A stretch of DNA of 64,000 bases from Phallusia mammillata (Eukaryota; Chordata; Ascidiacea; Phlebobranchia; Ascidiidae): assembly GCA_003260075.1 (NCBI GenBank), contig QLIY01000319.1, positions 21,338-85,337 on the forward strand, given 5' to 3'. The position numbers and the translations under genes are program-made. Positions 49,473 to 61,600 of the stretch are shown in pieces. Each line of letters opens with the position of its first letter. The stretch's first letter is position 1. The notes beneath the pieces are model-generated. The model ran no database searches. It worked only from the letters and a program-made list of their open reading frames with translations, and was not told where the DNA came from.

Positions 49473-50393
49473 CTACTTTGTTTTGCCTTCATTTTCACTA
49501 CTTGGTTTCCTATTTCCTTTGACATTGTCCACGACAGCTGTAGTATACGAACTTAGGATTGATATGGTATTGTTTAAACTTGATTTTCCAATTTTTGTAG
49601 TAGTTTCAGGAAAACAAGCAACTGTGGCAATTGCTCCACATAACACAGGAACAAAAAATCTTCTCAATCTTCCCGCTTAAAGACGTTAAAGGTTGTTAAG
49701 CTTCCATCACCATGAAAGATTTAACAAAGAAACTCCAACTTTTATAATCAAAATGTCACATTATAGCCTATATAAGGTAGTCCACTTTAATGATGTGCAA
49801 AAATATTTAGGGCTACTGCAACTCAGTTATGCAATGCCATTTACTGTTTGACAAAAGGGAAAGTTTGTGGGCTGCACAAAATTATAAGGGTGCCTATATA
49901 CTGGGGTTTGGAGTTTAAACGACCCTGTATAAGGCATATATATATATATATGCAAGAATAGACTCTTATGTTATCTGTTGACATGACTACTAAGATCAAA
50001 CATAAAATAAACACATCTCAAATTGTACCAAAAACTTACATTTCGGAAATAAAAGGGAATGAAACACCCAACCTCCTGTAAATGACCCAAGCACAATAGA
50101 GGATTTGAAATAAAAATCAGTTGTTTTGGGAATCCTTTGCAGAGGGGTCTCCAAATAATCCAATCCAGCATTGTACTTTGCACTTGTAACCTTCCATATT
50201 TTACATGCCGGAGCTTGAACAAAACTCCTCACTCTAGAACACATGGTCCAAATGTTCTTAGATATATCATAGGGTCTATGGTAAAGTTTTCTCACTTGTA
50301 AACACCATTTTCCAGGGCACTTTCTTCAATCGGCTTTGTTTTTACTTCTACTTCCTTTGGGGTTTCATACAAAGAAAGTTCCTTTGTTTTCAT
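49473..50393 (-). CDS. MICOS subunit MIC26/MIC27-like (apolipoprotein O family)
   Basis: Exons about 50393-50073 and 49675-49473. The N-terminus MKTKELSLYETPKE resembles the ELSLY segment that follows the leader in APOO/APOOL; the middle carries TDFYFKSSIVLGSFTGA and the next exon RRFFVPVLCG...CFP, which matches the paired membrane segments of this family (GLIGLLLARGSK, then YP and CYP-like motifs). The protein should sit in the mitochondrial inner membrane at cristae junctions. Problem: between ENG (about 50304) and the following RKLYHRP the frame shifts, with a stop at about 50292. An eleven-base gap would restore it, far too short for a normal intron, so this is a sequence error, a damaged allele or an unrecognised splice. 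An upstream leader exon may be missing. Confidence 0.6.
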
Positions 50394-50712
50394 TGTTTTC
50401 CAATAGTGATCTATAGTTGTAAAATGCTATGTTTGTGTGCAACAAGTCTTGAATAAAAAGTTTTAAGAGTTCATTCTGACAACTTGTCTTTTGAACCTAA
50501 ACTTTCGACATAACTAAGAATTGTGACAAAACATTAGATGGGATGATCAGTCATACATGTTTTTTACAGCTTAAGATTAAAATTTAAATCCAATTGTAGA
50601 TTTCCCAAGGCGAAAATGCGAAATACTTACTCAATGACTTAACTCAACCATAGAATACTAGAATTACTCAACTGCATAAACGGGAAATCCCCACTTTCGT
50701 CTCTGCCTGAAT

Positions 50713-51144
50713 CAGGGCTGCCACTCTAGATATTTTATAACTAGATCTAGATAGTTTTGGTTAAGCCTAGATGTAAAATATGGGATCTAGATGATGGCCA
50801 TGAAATCTAGATCCCCCCCCCCACCGTTTGTAAAGACTGTATGAACCGTGCTAATACAAATGTTCCACCCCAATAACCACAAAAGTCTCAACGCTATAAC
50901 TGTATCAGAAAATGTAGAGTGTAGACTGATAAAAAGGAAGAAATAAGCTTTTTTAACATCTAATATAGAGCAATTTATATCAAAAACCTTCATATGTGCT
51001 GTTGTTTGGCTAATACATTACAATTAATTGGATGTTTTATGCTTAGATACGTTGTTTGGGTGTTTTGTTTTTCAATCTAGATGTTTCTAGATATTTTTTG
51101 AGGTAAAACTAGATGATTTCATTAAAACAAAAGTGACAGCCCTG
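50713..51144. mobile_element. 432-base hAT-type element with TCTAGAT-rich interior
   Basis: Ends CAGGGCTGCCACT and AGTGACAGCCCTG, an inverted pair, with exact duplication GCCTGAAT at 50705-50712 and 51145-51152. The interior repeats CTAGAT many times and contains a C run at 50814. No coding frame. Confidence 0.9.
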
Positions 51145-51536
51145 GCCTGAATGCATTTTGCAAGTTTATTACTTACGTATTTTTCCAAGCTTCATCCCAC
51201 TGTTTTCGTATTTCGCCTAGCTTAACATTTCCACATCCGTTCAAAGCAAATAAAGGTATTTTTTTCTTCTTTTACCGCATCAAATCAACACGTTTGTTTG
51301 CAAATTAGCATCACAAGATTACTAAGCATTGATACAAAAAATATAGAAGGAAGAACATATAATATCATGCACAGTTTTATCCCATACATTGCGTATAAAG
51401 TGGTACATCAATGCTAGCATTTTTAATATAAATATTTGAATGAGTATGCCTTCCTAAATAACATTTTAACTGCACCATTAAAAAAGGAATAATTAGTATC
51501 AGCAAAACTGAAATTTAATTGTGGCCCTTAACCCCA

Positions 51537-53379
51537 CTACATTGAGGGTGAAATATTATTTGCAGAGTTAGGAGTTAAACGGTCTGGTACAGATCGTCTT
51601 GCTTGGAAGTTTCCACTTGTAGGAACATCTGTTTCAATGTCTTCGTACCAACTTCGACCTGCTGAAAATGACTGTGACATCACTGGATTGCTGGTATGGG
51701 TGACAGCACCTGTCATCTACCCCCCCAAAAAAATTATGATTTAGAAAGTATTCTTTAATATCTACAATGATAAAGTACACACAAAAAAACCTATACCAAT
51801 AAAATTCAAATCATAACAGTTTCAACCAATTCACTTTAAGCAACTTATTACAAGATTTGATCTTCTTAGCTGAGCTTCCAGGTTAGAAATTTGTTGTCTT
51901 GCTCTAGAATGTTCCTCTTGCAATTTGGCAAAATCAAGTTCATACTGCCGTGCCTAAGAGACAAAATACAATATCCACTGAATTATTTAAAACCAAATAT
52001 ATTGAAAGGCAGCAGTATTTATTATTCAATGTCGAATCAAACCTGTGTTGTCTTTTTGATTCATAAAAGAAGAAGTTGAGTGTCTTTGCAATTTGTTCGC
52101 AAACTAATGTATAGTTAACATAAAAAAATAGAAAACTTACTGCTTCCCGTAAGCTATTAATAGTGCTTTCTTGTTCAGCTTGTGATGTGTAGTCATGCGA
52201 TCTTGTTGCCACAACTAGGGCTGATTTTAACTCATCATTTTGCACATACAAGTCATTAATTTTAGCTTCTTGTTCTGTTACTTTTGTGCTTAATTCCTGT
52301 ACTGTAGTTAAAGCTTCTTCCTTCAGTTTTCGTTCCGCAGCAAGATTTTTTTGACTCTCATTTTTTGTTATTTCCAGCAGTTCCTTTTGCTTGTCTACAT
52401 CACTTCTTAGCTTTTGATATATCTTGTCCACATGCTCCTGTTGTGCAGGAGTAAACTCCAAAACACCAGCGTTCCTAGAACTTGTACTGGCACTAAGCTG
52501 ATCATTTTGTTCCGTTAGCTGCCTAACAATTTGTTTAAGTTGTTCATTTTCTTCACCCAACTGTTTGACAAAAACCTCACGTTGATCATTGTAGTTTTGC
52601 CACTTCATATTCATATCTTTCAGTTTGTCAACAGTCAAATTAAGTTTTCGAACTGTTTCTCTCAACTGTCTATTTTCGTTATCATGGATCATAGGAAGGG
52701 AAGTATACTCTGATGGCGAACTTCCTGAAAAAGAAGCACTCATGTCTTGATTGTAACTTTGATTTGTAGTTGAGGTTCCTACTGTTCGCACATCATGATG
52801 AGAAAATTGTTTTACTCTTCCCAAATCAGCCTTAAGTCCAATACTTTCAATATCCTTTTCTTCAAGCCTTTTTGTCAGATCAGAAATACTTGCCTCGGCA
52901 TTTTTTAGAGATACTTGCAAGGTTGTAATTTCTTCATTTGTCTGAGAAAGACTTGTAAAATCTTGATCGCTTTTTCTGTTTTTTTCAACTTGCCTTTCTA
53001 AATCATCAATTCTCAAATCTTTCACCTGGAGCACTTTCGTTATTGTTTCCATTAAACTTTCAGTTTCTTTGTGGTGATTTGGATTTAGGTCCTTGTAATT
53101 ATTTTCATTGACAGGCTCCATTTTAGTAATAACTTTTGACAGGCTTTGTTCAGGTTGGGTCTTGGACATTTTTGTCTCAGTTGAAGATGTGGATGATGCT
53201 GATGAATGCATTGAGCTAGAATTGCTTGCAACATCATAACTGAGGGGATAAACTTCTGGATTGTGCTGATGCGGCTTAGCTAGTGCATCATTTTTTTCTT
53301 CCATTGGCACTGTTTTCTTAATATGTTTATCTTTATTATTTAAACAAAACCTTGATAAAAGTACTAAAACACTAAGCAT
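51537..53379 (-). CDS. Coiled-coil protein, possibly TNIP/ABIN-like
   Basis: Three exons from the 5' end: 53379-52141, 51953-51852, 51716-51537; phases agree. About 506 residues from the first ATG; an internal start at MEEKND (about 53304) is equally plausible because the first 25 residues are hydrophobic and uncharacteristic. A serine-rich N-terminal stretch (about 40-70) is followed by long heptad-rich coiled coil. The short middle exon (ARQYELDFAKLQEEHSRAR) has the spacing of the ubiquitin-binding UBAN motif of NEMO, optineurin and TNIP proteins, and an upstream WQNYNDQRE block resembles the region before it in TNIP. That points to an adaptor in ubiquitin-dependent NF-kappaB control, but the similarity is from memory and weak; a golgin-like coiled coil remains possible. 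Confidence 0.6.
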
Positions 53380-54194
53380 GAAGTTATGTTTTGCAGTTGA
53401 GTCTAAAATTGAATATATACAAGTGTTTTGTTTGATACAAATTCTTTCTACTTTTAGAAATTTGCTTGCAATGAATGTTTAGACAATATACAGCATTAAA
53501 TTTTAACAAAACTTGCATTTACAATGTGTTTTCTTGTTCATACACATGAATATATTTACAAATACACACTTTTACACAAAACACAACATATGCTCCCATA
53601 TTAACCATATTTTAATATTAATTCAAGAAAGGTCATTGAATTATCCCTAACAATCCATAATTCCCGGTTTTAAAATCTATCTTGGTGAAATATACACGAA
53701 CTGTTGAGGAAGGTATTTTATTTAAGTTCTGCTTGACATTAATAAATAGTTCTAACTTGGCTGTCTTAGCCTTATTATATTTCCTTAAATGACGGTTAAA
53801 AAGATGTCAAACTTAAACAAAAATCTTTGTTTACCAGAAGCGTTCAGAACATTGCGATACGTCACGGTTTCACCATTACAGGCAAGATAGGAAATTTTAG
53901 GGAATTCACCGTTTAGAAAAAGCCCGTGTGGTGCTAGTGCGGTGGCTTTATTTCGCGTGTGAGGTACATTTCCACATTAGGCTACAGCTACACCTTTGTG
54001 TTGGGCAAGACATTAAAGCGGGCTTAAAATCTGTGTTGAGTTATGATCGCAGAAGGCCAATGCAGCCAATTTTCATTATCTGTCATGTACAGTGGTGGTG
54101 GAAGTGGAAGTCAAAAAAGTTAGGTCATATGCCATAATTTCTTTTCTGTTTGAACACGGTAGTTTCTGTTTTAGAGCAAATACTTCGTCTACAT

Positions 54195-54390
54195 CAGAGG
54201 TGGCCAACTTGTCAGTCGTTAAGATCGACGAAAATTTTCTTAATTTTACACGATCGACTGACCAGTAGTAATTTAGGCTGCCACTAACACAAAGCAATAA
54301 CGCACATTTCTGCATGCGATTTGAATTACCGCATATCGTCATTACTTTTCATGATCAAGCGTGTCGCGATCGACGTGTTGGCCACACCTG
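54195..54390. mobile_element. 196-base hAT miniature element
   Basis: Ends CAGAGGTGGCCAACTTG and GTTGGCCACACCTG, inverted repeats with few differences, flanked by exact GTCTACAT (54187-54194 and 54391-54398). The duplication fits nnnTAnnn. Confidence 0.88.
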
Positions 54391-54420
54391 GTCTACATTG
54401 TAGACGTCTACAGTCTACAC

Positions 54421-55409
54421 CAGGGGTTCTTAAACTTTTTCGGTCGCGCCCCACTTTACACTAATTATTTATTCTCACGCCCCCCCTAAAAAACGTTAGC
54501 ACTAATGATGCTTGTCTTGTTTTTTGGAAACAACATACATGGTAGGTCCGCTTTAAGCTACTGTCAAGTTAGTTCCGAACGTTGGAAAAAGCAACACTGA
54601 TACTTCAACACTGATAAGTTGCGAAAAAGTAGGCTTTTGCGAACACAGAGACACGAATTGCCAGTATTCTTTTAAACTACGAATATGTTGCCCAGAAATT
54701 GTTGATTCACTCAAAGTCAGGGCAATCTCTAATGCGAAATTGCGAACAAATAAAGAATGTACAGCCGACTATATAGTACAGGGGTCACCAAACTACGGCC
54801 CGCTAGGTCATTTCATCCGGCTCGCGACCCAATTTTTGGATTGCCAAATCGTATTGATAACTTTGTTACTGTCAAAACTTAATCTACTCCATTGAAAGTT
54901 TACTGTTACGACATGTAAAATTAATATTACCGACTCTCAAAGGATTGCAACGCCCAGGATTGATCCAAACCCGCTTTATTACGTCACAGACAAAACAAAA
55001 AGTGTTAATTGTGCGCAAACAATTGCCTTATTGTGTCACTTATGACGTAATATACAAGCATTCCTTGTAAGATGAGACTAACTATACAATTTAACAGATT
55101 TTAAATGGGGTTTTAAAAAGACCATATCGTGGCGCCCATATAAAAATCGCCTCATGGGCTAAGTTTGAGAAGATGGCACTAGGGCATGTAAACTATGCGG
55201 CGGCCCGCAGTGGGAAAAGTTTGGTTAATACAATTGGACATCCATTTCAGGGTAATGAAGCGTTTATACTTTGAACAATAAGTTCGAAATCAGCGCCGAC
55301 ATAATTCCAATGCATTAATTTACAATTGTTTGCAAGTTAAAACTTTGCTGCCAGATTGTGCTGCGCCCCCCTTGCGAACCCTTCACGCCCCCCAGTTTAA
55401 GAACCCCTG
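54421..55409. mobile_element. 989-base hAT element, non-autonomous
   Basis: Ends CAGGGGTTCTTAAACT and AGTTTAAGAACCCCTG, perfect inverted repeats, flanked by GTCTACAC (54413-54420) and GTCTACAA (55410-55417). A second hAT-like end (CAGGGGTCACCAAAC) at about 54779 with GCGGCCCGCAGTGGG near 55200 indicates a decayed nested element. Confidence 0.85.
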
Positions 55410-55424
55410 GTCTACAATCTACAA

Positions 55425-56099
55425 CAGTGCTTTTCAACCTTTTTAGTGGACGGAACCCTCAAGGTGTTTTGTCAAACTTTGCGGAACCCTCATAAAATAA
55501 TTTTAATTTAATACAAGTATCAAAGAAAAAAAACACCCCAAGCGTAAAAGTTGACTTCAATNTTGTCTGAATTTTGTAATGTCTGGAAATGCTTGGTTCT
55601 GAAATATAGTGTGCAAGTATTATATAGTTAAGTTGCTTTAAAAGATTTTTAATTTAAGATTCAAAAATTTTTTGGTAATGAAGTTCAAAGACATTTATGA
55701 ATGTTAAATTGACATCAAGGAAATTTACTACACAAAACAACAGTTAGTTAAAAGATCACAGCTTTTTATAGCACAATTGCACAAGCATTTCTTTGTCTCA
55801 TGTAAAATATATTTGAGTTGCACAACGGTTACTTGGATCGGTTGTTTCCACATTCTTGCAACTTAGCCAAAGTGTATCAAGACTGTGTTTATTACGTCAC
55901 AATTGATCAATGGTGTAACCAAGGTTGACTAGATTGTACAGGCGAGCATTGCTGTTCACAATGACACTATGAATCATTTTTGTTTGAATTGCTACACCAA
56001 ACCACTGTGAACCCCTGTGCGACTCTTAAAGTTCACGGAACCCCTGTAAGGGTTGTACGGAACCCTAGGGTTCCGCGGAACCCCGGTTGAAAAGCACTG
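55425..56099. mobile_element. hAT element, 675 bases, interrupted by an N
   Basis: Ends CAGTGCTTTTCAACC and GGTTGAAAAGCACTG, perfect inverted repeats, flanked by ATCTACAA (55417-55424) and CTCTACAA (56100-56107). Position 55562 is N and the 265 bases after it are a copy of an OTUD5 intron, so the interior may be misassembled. Confidence 0.8.
55563..55827. repeat. 265-base block shared with 61537-61801
   Basis: Same orientation, constant offset of 5974, no difference seen. It starts directly after the N at 55562. The other copy lies in an OTUD5 intron, 26 bases past an exon. Confidence 0.85.
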
Positions 56100-56210
56100 C
56101 TCTACAAAGTCGTCTCAGACAAGAGATAAACTCTTGCTGTTCTGGTATACCTAGCAATATCTAACGTGTTAAAATCAGACAAAGTAGCAACACATAAAGG
56201 TAGTCAGGCA

Positions 56211-56595
56211 CAGAGTTGCAAGTCGGGCCGGGCTTTTCGGGCCGGGTTCGGGTTCGGGCCGGGTTCGGGCCGGGTTCGGGCTTAGGTATTTGTCAGAAAA
56301 CGGGCACCTGGTCTACATTGTAGACGTCTACAGTCTACACCAGGGGTTCTTAAACTTTTTCGGTCGCGCCCCACTTTACACTAATTATTTATTCTCACGC
56401 CCCCCCTAAAAAACGTTAGCACTAATGATGCTTGTCTTGTTTTTTGGAAACAACATACATGGTAGGTCCGCTTTAAGCTACTGTCAAGTTAGTTCCGAAC
56501 GTTGGAAAAAGCCACTTCAACACTGANGGCTTCTCAAAAACGTTTCGGGTTCGGGCCGGGTTCGGGCTCAGATTTCGGGCCCGCTTGCAACTCTG
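56211..56595. mobile_element. Terminal-repeat element of GGGCCGGGTTC repeats
   Basis: Ends CAGAGTTGCAAG and CTTGCAACTCTG are perfect inverted repeats, flanked by exact GTCAGGCA (56203-56210 and 56596-56603). The interior is degenerate repeats of GGGCCGGGTTC, interrupted by 56305-56526, a copy of 54385-54620, and by N at 56527, so that middle part is probably an assembly insert. Related to the element at 8589-8744. Confidence 0.85.
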
Positions 56596-56632
56596 GTCAG
56601 GCATAGGCGTAGCCTACGTTGAATCAGAGTTT

Positions 56633-56683
56633 CTGAACAAGAAAGCACTATTAATAGCTTACGGGAAGCAGTAAGTTTTCTAT
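56633..56683. repeat. Inverted copy of a coiled-coil gene exon-intron junction
   Basis: About 50 bases match the reverse complement of 52128-52178, including the exon end and the first bases of its intron. It is a DNA-level copy, not a spliced retrocopy. Confidence 0.8.
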
Positions 56684-58617
56684 GTAAGCGGGCCCTAACT
56701 CGATTTTTTTCCAAAACTAAGCCCAAATCATACCCTTAAGTTAATGAAATTGTGTCAAAATCGATTCCGAATGTGCAGACAAGCCCGAATCAAGCCAGTT
56801 ATATTGCAACTCCAGCCTGAGCCCGACCAAAAAGCTCAGCCCAACTTAAAACTCCGTTTTAAATAGTAAATTTAAACCGACATATGAATAAACAAATAAA
56901 CTTCCCTTTAATGCCTTAAACTCTCCATGTACTTGATTCAAAGGCTACTAAACATTAAGCGAACTCCATTTTACTGACCGATGCGCAAAAATCGAGCACT
57001 CAGATGGAAAATAAAGTTGCATAAACACAGGGAACCAAAAAAATGCCGCGACCGCCTTGAAAAAAGCAGCAATAAAACAGTTGCGTCTTTGTGAATTACC
57101 ACAACAATTACCAGAAACACACGCGCACACTCAAAATCGAAAATCACAAATTGCGAAACACTCAAAGATACTCTAACGATGATAATTAAGCACATAACCT
57201 TTCGTTTCCGAATCTAGAAACCTGGAAATACCAAGCTACCCAACTAAAGGTAAACTATTATTAAAGTAAATTCATCCCTAAAAGACCTAAATTATATACC
57301 AATACACATTTTAAAATATTCCCGTTAATGACTAGAAGTACGGCTGAGTTTAAACCATGTACGTTAGCAGTTCTTTTTTGCTAGCTGGTATACCGTCGAA
57401 ATGCAAAATGCTTTCAATGCAAATGCTTTCAATGCAAAAATGCAGTTGGTTTCAGTTTGTGTATAACCAGAAAGAGGAACCTATTTCTGACAGAGTGTTT
57501 GGTTCTCGTTCCAAGACAATTTGTTTCGGGAAGTTGGCGAAAAAGCACGTGACACATTCAAGTAGTTTCTCTTTAAAAACAACTACGAAATACAAAACTA
57601 TAATTTTTAGGGAAATTTTTGTTTTCCAATCCACTGGGGCAAAATATACAAAAAATCTTTTAACTAGTTACTTTAATCTATTTCAAAATTTCTGCCAGTT
57701 TCATTTGCAAAGGTTTTTATATTATACTATGGAAATAGTTTGTAGGGCTCATTATGAAATGTATTACAAACTACTGGCGTAAGCAACTATGGACAGTACA
57801 GCTACACTGGTAAAGTGACGAATGTGAAGGATTATCGGGTATTGCCAAAGTCATAGCATGGGTTATGTGATACCTTTCATACTTTACAAACACAAATATG
57901 AACAATTGTATGGCCGGGTACCATATAGAACACGCCTGGATACTGTGGAGTTAAACATTATCCTATTATTATATATACCATGCTGATATGAAGTTTAAAT
58001 ACTGGCTAGTTAGAAAGTATTAGTTATTGAGGTTGATGTAAGTCGTTCTGTTATGATTACAAAAATAACTAATTGATGTTCAGTAAAACCCGGTTAATTC
58101 GGACAAGTTTTGACAAAAACATATCGTCCAGATTAGGTGAAGATCCGGATTTACCGATGTCGATTAGTTCAAGCCTTACCACATTACAAATCATTTGTAC
58201 CATGTGTTTTATCCGGTTTAACCGAGGTTTACTGCATCAGAAATTCAAATCAAATCCCACCAGAAGCAATAAAATGTGGAGGTTTTGTATACTAGTATAT
58301 TGGTAACTTCGTATTGTTACAGCTTCTTATTTGACAGGATTGTTAAAAGTTAACAACGTCTATAAGTGGTACAGGATAAATACTAATGAAAGCCAGGCTG
58401 AAATTTTAAATCCTATGAGAGAGACCAATAAAGATCGGTTGTATACTTGCCCAGTGAAATTGACTTTGAAAGCATTTCATTTGCCAAATGAGACAGTTAG
58501 TAGAATTGCCAACTACCTTCGCTAAGTTCATTGACCAAAATTAGTATGAGACACAGTACGGGAACAGCGCAAAGGAACATTAAGGACTGGATAAAACAGG
58601 CGTTGCAACTTCCTCTA
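56684..58617. other. Intergenic, no gene supported
   Basis: A plus-strand frame at 57357-57782 is open for 141 codons but has no domain, no splice context and repeats such as KMLSMQMLSMQK; I do not support it as a gene. A pogo-like miniature element lies at 58080-58223. Confidence 0.45.
58080..58223. mobile_element. Possible pogo/Tigger-like miniature element
   Basis: Ends CAGTAAAACCCGGTTAA and TTTAACCGAGGTTTACTG are imperfect inverted repeats of the type used by pogo elements. The expected TA target duplication is not clear on either side. Confidence 0.5.
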
Positions 58618-61600
58618 CTATTTGTCAGTCGGGTACTTGCTGCATGACGCTGCAGACGATGACGTAGCGCTTTCGTGGTGAGTCAGCGATTCGTAGTATT
58701 CCCTTTGTGACTGTGCAAGGACTTGTGCCAATACAGCATTTTCATCTGTCTCGTCCACCCAATCGCCCATACCTACGTACAGAGATGCCCACACACAATC
58801 TGGGTTACGTATTTGTTCGAAATTTTGGATCTTTGAAACGTATTTACCTGACAACATCCATGCAATGACTGACCGATTTTTTGTCAAGAGTTGTGTTAAA
58901 ACTTTTACATGTATAATTGGTGGAAAACAAAAACTTTGTGGATTTTTGTGAACAAAACCCAGTAGTTGGTTAGTTTTGTTTTTCTTAGCAAAAGTTTAAA
59001 AAGTAAGTGTTAGGCAACTAAAGACCCTGTAGTCATCATGTACCCAATAATGTCAAAAAAATGCAATTGTGTTACTGTTTAAGTTTGGTGTGTGGTGCCC
59101 CAGTTAAAACAAGTTTATTTATCCAAGTTTTAATTTATACAAACAGTATTTTGATACAAATGAATTCACAATGCATGTGTCTTGCATACAGCCAGAAATA
59201 ACCATGAAAGTGGATGTAGTTTTTTGTAAACTAGTTAGATCAACATTCACTTACAAACTCAGTGTTTTGTTCCATCTAAATGAAGCATTATATTTTCACA
59301 TTAATGTCATGCAATACGCACTCTAGCTCCTGCACCATTCACCTTTCAAATGTATGTGCTTTGAATTTAATTTGAATTTAATACCTGGGTTTCCAAGGAA
59401 GTGATTTGAAGCTGATGTTGATGGCTGAGATTCACGGTAAGAACATGACTGCTCTTCAACCTAGAGCAAGTAAGCATAAAAAGGGTACACCTTTTTCCTT
59501 AAAGCCATATTGGGATGTAGCAAATCATGGTTATATGCAAAACATAGTAAAATGCAAACTATGTATCTGGTTAAAAACAATACTACAGTTGTTTATTTGA
59601 CAATAATTTAGGCCGGGGCGATGCAGACTATTTTTTTGAGCAAGTTGAGGGTATGATTGCCAAAAGTTTGTCTTAAATTCAACATGAAGCAAATTGATGT
59701 TGATTTTATTGCAAAGTGTGTATTTTCTTCAGTTTCTATTGAAAAGTCACAAGAAAATGTATTTAAATAAGTTTTCTATTTGCAACATGTCTTGTTTTGC
59801 CCTTGTTGTGTAGTGGGCATTGATTTTGTGACTTGCGCAAGAAAACAACAATACATTTTCTCCATTAAAAACAACTGAAGCAATATAAACAAACTTGTGG
59901 GAGAAAAGTTTAATACAAAACTGCATTTGTCACCCACTTTGCTGTGATGAGGTGCTGCTTGTTGAAGTGTTTCTTGTTCTGATGTTAAAGAGGTTTGAGA
60001 ACAAGAGGGTTCTTTGGATGCACACCCTGCTTGGTCTGTATCATCCAGCTGTAACAATTTCAATGTGTTAACCAGTAGTACCATAAGTTGAGGATGCTAA
60101 GCACTTGCACAACAAGATACTTTTTGCCACCCTTTTTATGCAATTAACTGGATAATGTAAATAACAATTTTCCTCAGGCTATGGTTGGGTATGGCGATTG
60201 CTAAACAGATATGCATCTGTTTGTTTTATTATGAATTGATTTGAAGAATTGTTGCTTCCAACAGTGTGATCATGCAAAGGAATGCTCCCCCAAATAGAAG
60301 CTGTGTGTTAGTTTAACACCCCATTCTTTTGAGTGTCTGTATTGTACATAGACCGGTAATCCTGTCACCAGTGTACACTTCTAAAGTTACTTACATAGAT
60401 AAAGCTAATCATCTTTGCATATACCTAGAAACCAAATTTTCAACAGGCACAAACATACCTTATCCAATTTCAAAATGAACCCGAATAACATGACAAACAT
60501 ATATATTATTTTGGGCAATCTTTGTGTAACCTTTTGCCATGTCAACATGCTACCAACCTGTTTCTTTTGCCTTGCTAGCTCCTCTTGGTGTCTTAGATAA
60601 TCAACAAAAGACTCATGAGCAACTTCTCGCACCAGTTCATCTTCTGTGTTCTCCCAATCAGCTGCTCGCAGTTTGTCCTCTAACATTTGCTGTTCAAGGA
60701 GCTCCTGCTCAGAGGAGCGCTGGGCAGTCTCAAGCAACATCTGGTCAGCCAGCTACATTTTACAACATAAATGCCATTGCATTAAGTACGTACTTCAAAT
60801 AAGTACAATTATATAATACCAGAAATTTATAACCAAACAAACACAACGAAACTGGCATGAAAGTTTCAACAAATACAATAAAATGGTCATTGGCCAGGCA
60901 AGTTTATATAGTTTGCTTCTGTAGGCAATATGACATTTTGGCATTGTGCTTGGTTTAGTGCAGTTATAAAACTGCACAAATAATTCTTAATTGCAGCTCC
61001 AATATAGAGTAACTGGCAAATACACAGACCATTTTCACATTTGCGATTGACCAGATTTTCATTTCCTGAAATCTTCTGTATAATATACCACTTAATTGGC
61101 TCTTGTTAGCAGGCAATAAAGCAGTCACATATTCCACATGTTAAGTTTTTAGGTTACATATAAAAGTTCTGGGCCACATTATTGAAAACTTACGCCAGGT
61201 GTAAAAGATGGCAGTCCAAGTCCCACACCAATACTGGCTTTGTAAGGGTTTATCACAGAGTTATAATGTGAGTTGCGATGATAACTCACTCTTATAGGGT
61301 CGTTTTCTGACTTGTTAGATGAATGGAATATATTGATTGGTTCTGAAAACATGTTTATACAAAAAACATAAAACAGATGACTGTTGTTGTGAAGTGCTGT
61401 CAATTAAAATTACACTCTACTAACATATACTTAATGTACATATAAAAGGAAAATTGTAAGGTGCATGGTGTAACCTGTGAGACCTATTGTGTGGTTATGA
61501 ACACAGTCTGTTGTGTTCTATGTATCTTGATTTTACTTGTCTGAATTTTGTAATGTCTGGAAATGCTTGGTTCTGAAATATAGTGTGCAAGTATTATATA

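Noticed and set aside
49931..49952. Short (TA)n tract as a regulatory site
   Set aside because: A simple microsatellite of about ten units with no other support.
57357..57782. 141-codon open frame on the plus strand
   Set aside because: No domain, low-complexity start, no splice or promoter context, in a repeat-rich intergenic region.
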